A program made the translations under genes and the position numbers. From the NCBI GenBank assembly GCA_963817435.1, contig CAWFNY010000003.1:682001-746000 (forward strand): a stretch of 64,000 nucleotides of DNA, written 5' to 3'. Positions within the stretch are counted from its first letter, which is position 1; every line of letters begins with the position of its first letter. The DNA is from JADJOM01 sp963817435 (lineage in GTDB: Bacteria; Gemmatimonadota; Gemmatimonadetes; Gemmatimonadales; GWC2-71-9). The notes beneath the pieces are model-generated. The model made no database searches. It was not told the DNA's origin and saw nothing but the letters and a program-made list of their open reading frames with translations. Below, piece after piece: positions 34,701-43,050 of this stretch.

Positions 34701-34877
34701 CGCCACCTACCCGTCGCATCCCCACGTGCGCCGACGAGTTTGCTCGTCATCGAGAGCGCGGACAGAAGGCTGAGCGGCACCTCGCGGGCACCGGCCGCAC
34801 CGGGCCGTACCCGGCCTGACCACTGCAACGACACAGCCCGGCCAGGGGGCCGGGCTTGACGGGGCGCGTCGCTTCAT
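34701..34877. other. Gap between IS110 element and next attC, no gene
   Basis: I see no supported ORF. It contains the inverted pair ACAGCCCGGCC / GGCCGGGCTT (34836-34858) and then GCGTCGCTTCAT, which looks like the loop and right arm of the attC broken by the IS110 element, joined directly to the arm of the following attC. Confidence 0.5.
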
Positions 34878-34961
34878 AGAAAGCTGCGAAGCGCGGCTCA
34901 TTAGCGCCAGTAGTCCCGAGGAAGCCCGCCGCGCTTCGACAGCTTCATGCGCCGGTTAGAC
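34878..34961 (-). repeat. attC, class A, left core missing
   Basis: Arms AAGCTGCGAAGCGCGG and CGCGCTTCGACAGCTTCATGCGCC and right core GTTAGAC are intact, but CATAGA replaces the RYYYAACGTCTGCGCAT end. It is the attC of the zinc-ribbon cassette. Confidence 0.8.
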
Positions 34962-34985
34962 GGCGGCGGCGCACAGGATCCCACT

Positions 34986-35894
34986 CTAGGTGGATGGCGC
35001 TCGCCGAAGGGAGTCTAGGAAGGGCGGATCGGGTAGCTGTTCCACCCAATCCGGGGCCACCACTCCGACCGGCGCAGACTGCAGACCCCGCGTTCCAAGG
35101 TTGCCGAGGAGGGAATCCCAACGGGCTTGGGTGAAACACAATTGAGGGGATGCACTTCTACCTATTGTGAAGCAGGAGGGGAGCGGTGTCGGGAGATCGA
35201 CGGTTGAAAGCCAGGTGAACGGTCCCTGAGGGAAGAAGGACATCGCCCGTTGGATGTGATCACACGTACGGCAGCGCCAATCCTTGTGCCTCTTCGGTAC
35301 TCCTCGCACGCCGCCGACCGCGCCGACCTGCACGCGTGAGCCGATGAGTTCGTAAAACACTCTGCGCGCGCGTCGCTCAGTGCGCATGATGGGTTGCCAT
35401 GTCAATTGGCTCTGTTCTTCCGGTGTGAGGAGGGCGAGAAACTCCTCAGAGAACAGGGAAGCCCATGGACTGCGGCGACCACGAAGCAAATGAAGCGGTA
35501 CGGCCGCGAGCGCGCCATTTCCTTGGCCTTCGATACGTTTTACGGCGAGCGGCGTCTGGTTGCGTGGGCCGAGCGGGCTCTGACACTCCGGGCACAGCCC
35601 GCCAACGAAGTAGGGTGCGAACGTGGTAACATCGGCCCTCGAAGCGCCGCTAACGCAGACCAGCCAGGCACGACGGTACCACTGTTGCTCGGGGTCGGGT
35701 GGAGCGGGTGGGCTGAATTCAGTGACAGCCTCGCCGTCCCCCAGGTTGAGACAGATTACTTCTCTGAGCAGTTCTTGGGCTTCACCGAACGAAGCGCCGC
35801 TACCACTCAGGTGCGGCCGGTTCTTGACCCGAAGACGAAACTGGTCGCCGTCCTTCGCCCAGGTACAGAGGTAGTCTCGGCCTTCCACTCGCAT
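34986..35894 (-). CDS. Protein with two Cys pairs (zinc-ribbon-like), function unknown
   Basis: 302 aa from MRVEGRDYLCTWAKDG; an in-frame extension to 36044 only crosses the attC. Two Cys pairs, CPECQSPLG (~107) and CRTCDHIQ (~215), probably bind one metal. The layout of two CxxC pairs ~110 residues apart recalls the double-CXXCG proteins described from Myxococcus (SitI6-type immunity), but neither pair is followed by Gly, so this is only a hint. Single-gene cassette. Confidence 0.55.
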   Translation of the reverse strand: MRVEGRDYLCTWAKDGDQFRLRVKNRPHLSGSGASFGEAQELLREVICLNLGDGEAVTEFSPPAPPDPEQQWYRRAWLVCVSGASRADVTTFAPYFVGGLCPECQSPLGPRNQTPLAVKRIEGQGNGALAAVPLHLLRGRRSPWASLFSEEFLALLTPEEQSQLTWQPIMRTERRARRVFYELIGSRVQVGAVGGVRGVPKRHKDWRCRTCDHIQRAMSFFPQGPFTWLSTVDLPTPLPSCFTIGRSASPQLCFTQARWDSLLGNLGTRGLQSAPVGVVAPDWVEQLPDPPFLDSLRRAPST

Positions 35895-35938
35895 GCCTCG
35901 TCGGTCGGAGAACCTGCGCGGTACGGGAACGCACCGCC

Positions 35939-36064
35939 GTCTAACGACCCCGCATAAGCTGCGGCCCGAGGCGCGGTCGCGCAGGCGACCGTGGCGACGG
36001 CCGGGGGTGCCGGCCCTGAGAAAACCGACGGCCGAGGCCGTCACGCTTCATGCGGTAGTCAGAC
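35939..36064 (-). repeat. attC, singleton type (126 bp), mutated right core
   Basis: Cores GTCTAAC and GTCAGAC (one change from GTTAGAC). Arms CCGCATAAGCTGCGGCCCGAGGC and GCCGAGGCCGTCACGCTTCATGCGG. It ends the M48 cassette. Confidence 0.85.
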
Positions 36065-36110
36065 GGCATGAGGTGCGGTCGCGTGTGGTGCAAGGTCGTT
36101 GCGCATAGCG

Positions 36111-37421
36111 TCAGTGAGTCAAGTGTTCCGCCCGCCATCGCATCGCCGCTAAGATCCGCTTCCGGGGGCTTGGGTGAGAAAAGAACAGCGCTTCCTCGAG
36201 CGGGGAAGGATCGAGCTCTCCTGCGTCCGCATCACGAATCATGAACTCGGCCAAGCCTAAGGGCTCCTGGGAGGCATTGAGGCCATAGAGGTCCGCTTCT
36301 CTCTCCTGTTCCCGGGCAATGGTGTTGGACACGGGCAATGAAAGGAAGCCCCAAAGCAGGAAAAGGCCCCAGAACAGCGGAAGCCCACCGATATCGTCAG
36401 TTGTGCCGACGCCCCAGTGGGCTCCCCTCCACACGAGAAGCCGGTGTAGCCCCGATGCGACCATGAGGAAGCCGATCCCGATGACGAGTGTGTCGAAGAC
36501 GATACCCGTCTGGACGTGCCAGAGTACGTAGTGGCCAATCTCATGCGCCATGACTAGAGCGACTTCGCGGTCTGGCGTACCTGCGACCGTGTTATCGTCC
36601 AAGACGATTTGGGCTGTTGCGCCGAACCCGACCACGTGAGCGTTGAGTAGGGCACTCTGCCGTGAGGCGTCCTGAACGTAGACATTGCCGGCAGGGACCC
36701 CATTCGCACGCGCCAGTTCCAGGATCCGCTCCTTCTTCGGCCCCTCTGGCATTGGGGTAATCCGATTGAACAGCGGATCAATGTATTGAGGCTCAATCAG
36801 GACAAAGGCGGCAGCCAGAATCCCGTAGACGCCGGTCGCCCACAGGCTCCACGACGCTGGCCGACGGCGGATAAGGCCATAGACCGCGACGATGCCTAGG
36901 ATGTAGAAGGTGCTGTCAATCAGCCAATGCAGTGTGGTCTCGCCGAGCCACTGCCTGTAGGACATGCTGGCAAAGCCGGCTGTCCGAAACCGGATGAAGT
37001 CTGCGTAGGTCTCAAGCGGCAGGCTAAGCAGAAAGAAGGTGGCAAGGACCTGGAACGCGACGAGCGCATCCTGCAGGGGCAAGGCGGGGGATAGGCGGCG
37101 CGCCAGATCGCGCATGGCGCTCGCTGCACCGGAGAACATGAGAAACGCGGCCGTCGCAATTACAACGATGAGCCGAAGGGGAACTACAACAAGCCGAGTC
37201 GCGGCGAACGCGTCACCGCGTGCCCGCACGCTGGCGGGAACCCGATCTAGGTAAGCCGCGGTCGCTGCTGTTGGATCGGCCGGTAGGGACGCGTACCACG
37301 CAGAGTCGACCTCGACTTTCTTATAAGCCGATCTCGCTGGTACTGGCTGGCGGCTAGCTGCAACACCTGCAACGAGAGCCGTAAGCACGGCCAGGACAAC
37401 GAGGGAGATGCAGGCTTTCAA
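36111..37421 (-). CDS. M48 (Ste24/CaaX-type) membrane metalloprotease
   Basis: 436 aa. N-terminal hydrophobic segment, several further membrane helices, then the zinc site ALVMAHEIGHYVLWH (HExxH) and the third ligand in EREADLYGLNAS. The N-terminal half with GLIRRRPASWSLWATG and EPQYIDPLFNRITPMPEG is the Ste24 subgroup signature (the PLFN loop). It would cleave membrane or misfolded proteins at the inner membrane. Unusually large for a cassette. Confidence 0.9.
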   Translation of the reverse strand: MKACISLVVLAVLTALVAGVAASRQPVPARSAYKKVEVDSAWYASLPADPTAATAAYLDRVPASVRARGDAFAATRLVVVPLRLIVVIATAAFLMFSGAASAMRDLARRLSPALPLQDALVAFQVLATFFLLSLPLETYADFIRFRTAGFASMSYRQWLGETTLHWLIDSTFYILGIVAVYGLIRRRPASWSLWATGVYGILAAAFVLIEPQYIDPLFNRITPMPEGPKKERILELARANGVPAGNVYVQDASRQSALLNAHVVGFGATAQIVLDDNTVAGTPDREVALVMAHEIGHYVLWHVQTGIVFDTLVIGIGFLMVASGLHRLLVWRGAHWGVGTTDDIGGLPLFWGLFLLWGFLSLPVSNTIAREQEREADLYGLNASQEPLGLAEFMIRDADAGELDPSPLEEALFFSHPSPRKRILAAMRWRAEHLTH

Positions 37422-37473
37422 GGTTACCCCGTTGGGTCCCCGGACTATGTTTGCGAACGGCCACGCGGTTGCC

Positions 37474-37571
37474 GTCTAACGTCTGCGCATAAGCTGCGAA
37501 GCGCGGCTCACTGGCGCCAGTAGTCCCGATGAAGCCCGCCGCGCTTCGACAGCTTCATGCGCCGGTTAGAC
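37474..37571 (-). repeat. attC, class A (98 bp)
   Basis: Cores GTCTAAC and GTTAGAC. Its right core does not match the next left core (GCCTAAC at 38197), so this cassette boundary has been reshuffled or mutated. Confidence 0.93.
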
Positions 37572-37585
37572 GGCTGACGGCACGA

Positions 37586-38173
37586 CTACTGTGCGCAGAT
37601 GCCGACAGTGTAGAACGACCGCAATTGTGCGAGCAAAGCGTTCGATAGAACAAACGGAGTCTGCCCGAGGGAGCCAGACACAGTCGCTGCCCGGACGAGC
37701 TTGCCGAGTTGAGGCCACGCTACTCCGACCGAAACGAACTCCGCCACTCCGTGGCTCACGCCCACGATGCTGGGCACGGTCTTGCCCGTACCAAGGTCCA
37801 CGCGCACGCTGTCGTCGAGTGCGAGCACGATCTGGCGTTCGGAGGCGCTTCTCGGGCGACCGCTCAAGGCTAGAATGGTCAGTTGGGCGAACGGCGCGCC
37901 GCTGTCTGTCGAGAGCGGGATCGTGGCGCTGGCGTTGACATCGTGGATGCCGTGCGCCGTCGGCGCGTAATCCTCCCAATGTGCTTTCGCGAGCAGGTGT
38001 ATGCTCGAGCTCGTTCGGCTCTCAAGAATGGGGCCAAGCTGGCCCGACATCGTATCCAATGCCGCGTGTGCTGCGTCGCAAACAGGGGGCACTACCGGGG
38101 TCGCCTGGGCGGCGAGGCCAGACCAAGAGCTAAGCAAGATCAATAGCAGCAGCGGCGAAGCACGACGTCGCAC
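37586..38173 (-). CDS. Exported protein of unknown function
   Basis: 195 aa with a clear signal peptide (SPLLLLILLSSWSGLAAQA). The mature part holds two Cys (PPVCDAAH and VGICAQ at the C-terminus) that could form a disulfide, and a beta-rich middle (ATIPLSTDSGAPFAQLTILALSGRP). I do not recognise the family. Single-gene cassette. Confidence 0.6.
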   Translation of the reverse strand: MRRRASPLLLLILLSSWSGLAAQATPVVPPVCDAAHAALDTMSGQLGPILESRTSSSIHLLAKAHWEDYAPTAHGIHDVNASATIPLSTDSGAPFAQLTILALSGRPRSASERQIVLALDDSVRVDLGTGKTVPSIVGVSHGVAEFVSVGVAWPQLGKLVRAATVSGSLGQTPFVLSNALLAQLRSFYTVGICAQ

Positions 38174-38196
38174 TATGAGATCCTAGATTGGAAGCC

Positions 38197-38325
38197 GCCT
38201 AACAAGTGCGGTTAACTTGCGAGCCGGCGCCTTGGCCGCGCTGGCCCTACGGACAAGGTACAGAGCCTGATGGGTCAGGCGCCAGCGCGGCCAGCCGGCT
38301 CGACAGGGTCAACCGCTAGTTAGGT
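38197..38325 (-). repeat. attC, class C (129 bp)
   Basis: Cores GCCTAAC and GTTAGGT; arms like those of the site at 31797 (GCGAGCCGGC / GCCGGCTCGACAGGGTCAACCGC). It ends the beta-propeller cassette. Confidence 0.9.
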
Positions 38326-38378
38326 GGCGCGTAGATGATACTCGGCGCCAATGATGACGAGTTTGTCGCTGGCAAGGT

Positions 38379-39296
38379 TCATGGCGCTGAGCCATCCAGG
38401 CGCACTGTGTAGATGTCGCAGCCCCGTGCAAGAGCCGCGTTCCGACACACAGGGAAGATGACTTGCGTTCCGTCCCGTAACCACTGCGGGGCGGTTGCGC
38501 GCCCGTCGGTGTTCGCCACCAGGCGCACGTCGCTTCCGTCGCTGTTCATGATAAAGATCTGGTAGTTGCCGTTGCGATTCGACCCGAAGGCGATTCGCGT
38601 TCCGTCCGGGGACCACGCTGGCCAACCGTCGAAGGCGGGGTGGTTCGAGAGGTTGCGGACGCCGGAACCGTCGGCATTGGCGAGGAATACTTCCGAGTTC
38701 GTGTCCGCGAGAATGCGGCGAAAGGCAAGATGCCTGCCATCGGGCGACCACGCCGGATACGTGTTGACTCCGCCCGATATCAGCGTCACCACGTGCAGCG
38801 TGGCAAGGTCCAGTGCAAAGATGTCTGTCGGGTTCTTTCTTGGCGGGACCAGATCGTCGTCGGCGCAAAAGGCCAACATCCGGCCGTCGGGGGACCAATT
38901 CGGATGTATGGCGCGCATCGTGGGCGGAGACACGCGCTGCAGCCCCGAGCCATCGGGGTTGACTAGGGCGATCACCTCACTTTCGGCAGTGACCAGCACA
39001 AACGCGATCCTGTGCCCGTCGGGCGACCATGCGGGATCCTCATGGTTTGCATCATCGGTCGTGATTTGTCGCGCATCGCCACCATCCACGTTCATCGTGA
39101 ACAACTGCTCGCGTCCTGCGACCACCGTAATGTAGACAAGACGGGTTCCGTCGGGCGATGGCGATGGGTCTATCGTAACAGAGTGTGTAAGCTGATGGGC
39201 CTGCCCCACCGGCCGCACCTGCGCCCGAAGCACAGTGGGCGCCCAAGACGCGATCAGCCCAACCCCGACTGCCACGACTCTGTACAGTACCTGCAT
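38379..39296 (-). CDS. Exported TolB-like PD40 beta-propeller
   Basis: 305 aa with a Sec signal (VVAVGVGLIASWAPTVLRAQ). At least six PD40 repeats with the core WSPDG: PSPSPDGTRLVYI, PAWSPDGHRIAFV, PNWSPDGRMLAFC, PAWSPDGRHLAFR, PAWSPDGTRIAFG, then a degenerate blade. It is a periplasmic scaffold of the TolB type, partner unknown. Single-gene cassette. Confidence 0.88.
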   Translation of the reverse strand: MQVLYRVVAVGVGLIASWAPTVLRAQVRPVGQAHQLTHSVTIDPSPSPDGTRLVYITVVAGREQLFTMNVDGGDARQITTDDANHEDPAWSPDGHRIAFVLVTAESEVIALVNPDGSGLQRVSPPTMRAIHPNWSPDGRMLAFCADDDLVPPRKNPTDIFALDLATLHVVTLISGGVNTYPAWSPDGRHLAFRRILADTNSEVFLANADGSGVRNLSNHPAFDGWPAWSPDGTRIAFGSNRNGNYQIFIMNSDGSDVRLVANTDGRATAPQWLRDGTQVIFPVCRNAALARGCDIYTVRLDGSAP

Positions 39297-39315
39297 ACCC
39301 CTCCCTACGTGCGCC

Positions 39316-39413
39316 GCCTAACGTCTGTGCATAAGCTGCGAAGCGCGGCTCATTGCCGCCAGTAGCCCCGAGGAAACCGGCCGCGCTTCGACAGCTTCAT
39401 GCGCCGGTTAGCC
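39316..39413 (-). repeat. attC, class A (98 bp)
   Basis: Cores GCCTAAC and GTTAGCC; one arm change (GTCTGTGCAT for GTCTGCGCAT). It ends the TonB-like cassette. Confidence 0.93.
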
Positions 39414-39425
39414 AACGAACGCCCA

Positions 39426-40238
39426 TCACGGGGCCTTGAACGTAATGGGCTGGAAGCCTAGCACGGAGACAGGGCGCCCCGCCTTCCGCGCCGGCGCGAA
39501 CCGAATATCGCGAAGGCCTCGCAGTACTTCTTTCTCGAAACCGGGGCCGTCCGACAGCAGGAATTGTACGGACCCGAGATCCACGTGCCCGGTCGCATCG
39601 ATGACATACTGAGCCCACACATGGCTTTCCCGGAATGGGCGCACGTCGGGATAGCGCAGCGACGGGCGCTTGGTCATCAGGGGTGGGTCGTCGACTTCGC
39701 AAGCCAGAAGTGCGCGGGCCGGCCTCCCGGAATCCGCAATGGCAAGGAGGCGGCTACTAGCCAAGGCTTCTGCTAAGGCCGAAATAAAGGTGTGCGCACT
39801 AGAGTCGGGGAGGCTCGCGCTCCATGATTGTTTAGAAGCCCCATCCTCGAACACCATGAGGAACCGCTGCTGGAGACTCTCCATGGGGTTGTAGGCAAGT
39901 GTGATGCTGGAACGTCCCTGATCCGCGGGTAACCGAACTCCGGCGGCGTGACCAGATGTGACATCGACAATGTATGGCGCTGAGTCTGCTAGCCGGCGCC
40001 CCGCTGGGAGCCAGGCGGCCAGTTCTGACTCAGCGATGGCGAAGCGATTGACGATGGTGCGCTGATGCCCGCTGACGCTAGCGAGCCCCGGGGACGCGAG
40101 CACCTCGACCCCATAAAGGGAGTCCGCCACGACAACTACATCGAAGAGCGGGGCCAGCACGCGGGTGAGCCGCGGAGGTGTCTGCGCAGACGCCGCAGAG
40201 GCCAGGGCGACAATTGCGCTGGCTAGTAACAAGCGCAT
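39426..40238 (-). CDS. Exported protein with TonB-like C-terminal domain
   Basis: 270 aa, signal peptide LLLASAIVALASAASA. The last ~70 residues (RYPDVRPFRESHVWAQYVIDATG..., FEKEVLRGLRDIRFAPARKAGRPV) follow the TonB C-terminal pattern (YPxxxR...V...FxIDxxGxV...F...LxxxRFxPAxxxGxPV). It has no membrane anchor or proline-rich linker, so it is not a classical energy transducer. Single-gene cassette. Confidence 0.75.
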   Translation of the reverse strand: MRLLLASAIVALASAASAQTPPRLTRVLAPLFDVVVVADSLYGVEVLASPGLASVSGHQRTIVNRFAIAESELAAWLPAGRRLADSAPYIVDVTSGHAAGVRLPADQGRSSITLAYNPMESLQQRFLMVFEDGASKQSWSASLPDSSAHTFISALAEALASSRLLAIADSGRPARALLACEVDDPPLMTKRPSLRYPDVRPFRESHVWAQYVIDATGHVDLGSVQFLLSDGPGFEKEVLRGLRDIRFAPARKAGRPVSVLGFQPITFKAP

Positions 40239-40254
40239 CGGGGGTCCCTTCGTT

Positions 40255-40345
40255 GGCTAACGTCTGCGCATAAGCTGCGAAGCGCGGTTCGGCCCTGTCA
40301 CCGGGAAGCCGGCCGCGCTTCGACAGCTTCATGCGCCGGTTAGGT
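40255..40345 (-). repeat. attC, class A, short loop (91 bp)
   Basis: Cores GGCTAAC and GTTAGGT; the loop is 7 bases shorter than in other class A sites (GGTTCGGCCCTGTCACCGGGAAGCC). It ends the PIN/RHH cassette. Confidence 0.92.
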
Positions 40346-40741
40346 GGCACGCAAGCGGTCCCAAAACGCCCGGGGCGTCAGTATGGGAATCGGGGACTGC
40401 GCGGCCACCTCGAGGAGGTCAGCGTCTCCGGTGACGAGCAGGTCGGCGCCGCCAGCGACCGCGGAGGCGAGCACCCATACATCGTCCGGATCACGAATGG
40501 CGAGTGCGAGAGGAGTATTTGGGCGCTCGATGATGGTCTGACTCTCCAGGACCTGCTTCGCGAGTGCCCACCCACTGGGCGGGAGCAAGAACTTGTCCCG
40601 CAAGACGCGTTCGACTTCCAGGAGCACCACCGTGGGAACGATCAGTTCATGCTCCGCGAGCACGACCCGCAACACATCGGCCGCCAGCCCCCGGGTGGCG
40701 AAGGCGCTCACCAGGACGTTGCTGTCGAGACAGACTCTCAC
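40340..40741 (-). CDS. PIN-domain toxin (VapC-like ribonuclease)
   Basis: 133 aa from GTG. The PIN acidic set is visible: VCLDSNVLVSAF (first Asp), ELIVPTVVLLEVERVL (Glu), IRDPDDVWVLASAVAGGADLLVTGDADLL (Asp triad DPDD/GDxD). Likely cleaves RNA. It overlaps the antitoxin stop (GTGA). Two-gene toxin-antitoxin cassette. Confidence 0.9.
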   Translation of the reverse strand: MRVCLDSNVLVSAFATRGLAADVLRVVLAEHELIVPTVVLLEVERVLRDKFLLPPSGWALAKQVLESQTIIERPNTPLALAIRDPDDVWVLASAVAGGADLLVTGDADLLEVAAQSPIPILTPRAFWDRLRAT

Positions 40742-40956
40742 GAGACGTCGCGGTAGACATCCTCATCGGTGAGGTAGCCCCGGGCCTCGGCGAATGGCAT
40801 GATCTGACGACGGGCCTGCTCGAATTGCAGGAGGGCGAGCTGCCTGCGCAGGGAATCCCGGATTACGTCGCTTCGAGAGCGCCCGAGTTGCTTGCAGACC
40901 CGATCCAGGCGGCGCTGGAGGTCGCGGTCAAGGCGGATTGTCACGGCGTCTTTCAT
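40738..40956 (-). CDS. Ribbon-helix-helix antitoxin
   Basis: 72 aa from MKDAVTIRLDRDL. The N-terminal strand VTIRLDRDLQRRLDRVCKQLGRSRSDVIRDSLRRQL is a classic CopG/RHH DNA-binding fold; the C-terminal helix with FAEARGYLTDEDVYRDVS should bind the PIN toxin. It probably represses its own operon. Confidence 0.88.
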   Translation of the reverse strand: MKDAVTIRLDRDLQRRLDRVCKQLGRSRSDVIRDSLRRQLALLQFEQARRQIMPFAEARGYLTDEDVYRDVS

Positions 40957-41004
40957 GTATGACAATGTAAGACGCTGGAAGCTGACCCGCAAGCCTGCCG
41001 TGCC

Positions 41005-41102
41005 ACCTAACGTCTGCGCATAAGCTGCGAAGCGCGGCTCACGGGCGCCAGTAGTCCCGGGGAAGCTCGCCGCGCTTCGACAGCTTCATGCGCCTGTTAG
41101 AC
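41005..41102 (-). repeat. attC, class A (98 bp)
   Basis: Cores ACCTAAC and GTTAGAC. An IS30-family copy starts 2 bases past the right core. The right core matches the left core of the next attC (42890), so both bound the same cassette. Confidence 0.93.
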
Positions 41103-41103
41103 G

Positions 41104-42207
41104 GCGCGGATTCATAAACTAAGTGCAACACACGTAGGGAAGAGGACGGTGACCTGTCAGTCGGGTATCCTTCTGATCTCCTCCAAGAGAACGAAGGCCC
41201 CCATGTACTCACAGATCACCGCGGACGAAAGATATACCCTCGGCCTCCTGCGGCGGCTCGGGCTCCGCCCGGCGGACATCGCCCGGGCGCTGGGCCGCCA
41301 CCGCAGCACCATCGGCCGGGAACTCGCCCGCAACAGCCGCCTCGATGGGAGCTATCGTCCCGCCGTGGCCCAGGCCAACGCTGGCGCCCGGCGGTGGCGC
41401 AGCCGCCGGGGCGAGCGGTTCACCCCGGCCGAGTTTGCCCTCGTGACGGCGCGGCTCGCGCTCAAGTGGAGCCCCGAGCAAATCGCCGGGGAGCTCCGGC
41501 GGACCGGCCGGCTGGCGATCAGCCACGAGACGATCTATCGCTACATCTGGGCGGACAAACGCCGCGGGGGCCAGCTGCACACCCATCTTCGCGGGGCGCC
41601 GAAGCTCCGTCGCAAGCGCTATGGGAGTTACGAGCGACGGGGCCGTGTGACGGGGAAACGCCCCATCAGCGCCCGGCCGGCCTCGGTCGAGACGCGCCGC
41701 CAGGGCGGGCACTGGGAGGTGGATACCGTGCTGGGCACCGGGGATCGGCACTGCGTGCTGAGCCTGGTCGAGCGGACGTCGGGCTACCTCGTCCTCGGCA
41801 AGCTCAGCGCGCGCACCACCGCCGCCGTCACCCAGCGGGCGATTCAGCTCATTCGCCAGGAGCGCCAGCCGGTGCGCACCATCACCGCCGACAACGGCAC
41901 CGAGTTCCACGACTATGCGCGGATCGAGGCCGCCACGGGGACCACGTTCTACTTCGCGACCCCGCATCATGCCTGGGAGCGCGGCACCAACGAGAACACC
42001 AATGGCCTGCTGCGCCAGTATCTCCCGAAGGGCCACAGCATGGCGCGCCTCACGCAACGCGACTGCACCCAGATCGCCCGCGCCCTCAACACCCGGCCGC
42101 GCAAGCGTCACCACTATCAGACCCCGGAGGCTCGCTATGCGACGCTTACGTGAACGCCCCGACAAGCACTATCGGGGCGAACGTTGCACTTCACGCTTGA
42201 ATTCACA
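41104..42207 (+). mobile_element. IS30-family insertion sequence, copy 1
   Basis: 1,104 bp. Imperfect terminal inverted repeats, GGATTCATAAACTAAGTGCAAC at the left and GTTGCACTTCACGCTTGAATTC at the right, flank one transposase gene. As read, the sequence is identical to copy 2 (47747-48850), which sets the ends. The base after the right end is the expected last base of an attC core. Confidence 0.93.
41203..42153 (+). CDS. IS30-family transposase (copy 1)
   Basis: 316 aa from MYSQITADERYTL; a GTG 54 bases upstream also keeps the frame. N-terminal helix-turn-helix (ALGRHRSTIGRELARN) binds the inverted repeats. The DDE catalytic core is visible: HWEVDTVLG (D), ITADNGTEFHD (D) and RGTNENTNGLLRQYLPKG (E, with the IS30-typical PxxxWERGxNENxNGxxR). 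Confidence 0.95.
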   Translation: MYSQITADERYTLGLLRRLGLRPADIARALGRHRSTIGRELARNSRLDGSYRPAVAQANAGARRWRSRRGERFTPAEFALVTARLALKWSPEQIAGELRRTGRLAISHETIYRYIWADKRRGGQLHTHLRGAPKLRRKRYGSYERRGRVTGKRPISARPASVETRRQGGHWEVDTVLGTGDRHCVLSLVERTSGYLVLGKLSARTTAAVTQRAIQLIRQERQPVRTITADNGTEFHDYARIEAATGTTFYFATPHHAWERGTNENTNGLLRQYLPKGHSMARLTQRDCTQIARALNTRPRKRHHYQTPEARYATLT

Positions 42208-42214
42208 CCGCGCA

Positions 42215-42880
42215 CTACCGTCCCGGCAACAACAGGTGCGCCAGGCGGAATACTAAGTGAACTAGCCAATCGATGACGGGAGAAAGCACTCCGTAGAAGC
42301 GGTCAAATGCCCTTGGCCACAGGGCGACCGCACCCATGATGCCAAGGAGGAAGATATAGCTCGCGAGGTTGGCTTGTATGACCCACCGTTTAACGATGTG
42401 TCTATCGAGACTGGGCAATACACGGCGAATCACAATGTACTCAGACCCGACCGACATGAAATAGAAGGGAATCGTCAGCACTGCTACTGCGGCTGGGACC
42501 ATCCAATAGAACTCGCTCTCGTACGGAACTAGCCATGGCGCCTGCAGTGTCACAGCGAAGGTACGATGCCAAAGTGAATCGAGGCCGGCCGCAGACCCCC
42601 ACAGGGTGACGTCGAGAAGGGCAAGAACTACCCATGTGATTGGAAGGCCAAGCAATGTTGAAAGGCAATTGGCGATACCAGCAGCGAGCAGCGCCTGTTT
42701 TGGACCTACCTTGAAGCGCCAAACGCCGATGGCTGCTTCGATACCGATGATCGGGAGAAGTGCGAGCCAAGCCGGCGGCAAGTAGACCGCCACCATTGGT
42801 AGGCCGACGTCCGCGAACGCGGGACGCGGCACGAGAAGTAGTAGGAGCAATAGCAGAAGCGCTCTCAGGTCATGCCTCAC
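42215..42880 (-). CDS. Multi-TM membrane protein
   Basis: 221 aa from GTG. Signal-like N-terminus (ALLLLLLLLLVPRPAFA) and about five membrane helices (AWLALLPIIGIEAAIGVW; LLGLPITWVVLALLDVTLW; MVPAAVAVLTIPFYFM; YIFLLGIMGAVALW). Family not recognised. Its cassette attC (41005) is separated from it by IS30 copy 1. Confidence 0.6.
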   Translation of the reverse strand: MRHDLRALLLLLLLLLVPRPAFADVGLPMVAVYLPPAWLALLPIIGIEAAIGVWRFKVGPKQALLAAGIANCLSTLLGLPITWVVLALLDVTLWGSAAGLDSLWHRTFAVTLQAPWLVPYESEFYWMVPAAVAVLTIPFYFMSVGSEYIVIRRVLPSLDRHIVKRWVIQANLASYIFLLGIMGAVALWPRAFDRFYGVLSPVIDWLVHLVFRLAHLLLPGR

Positions 42881-42889
42881 TTGTACGCG

Positions 42890-42987
42890 GTCTAACGTCT
42901 GCGCATAAGCTGCGAAGCGCGGCTCATGGGCGCCAGTAGTCCCACGGAAGCTGGCCGCGCTTCGACAGCTTCATGCGCCCGTTAGGC
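42890..42987 (-). repeat. attC, class A (98 bp)
   Basis: Cores GTCTAAC and GTTAGGC. It ends the 43051 cassette. Confidence 0.93.
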
Positions 42988-43050
42988 TGCCCAGCAGCAC
43001 GCCATGGGCCCACGAGTGATCTGATCGGCCGTGGTGCCCAGCCGCGCAGT

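Noticed and set aside
41209..42165. Long antisense ORFs inside both IS30 copies (318 codons)
   Set aside because: They mirror the transposase gene and show no family features.
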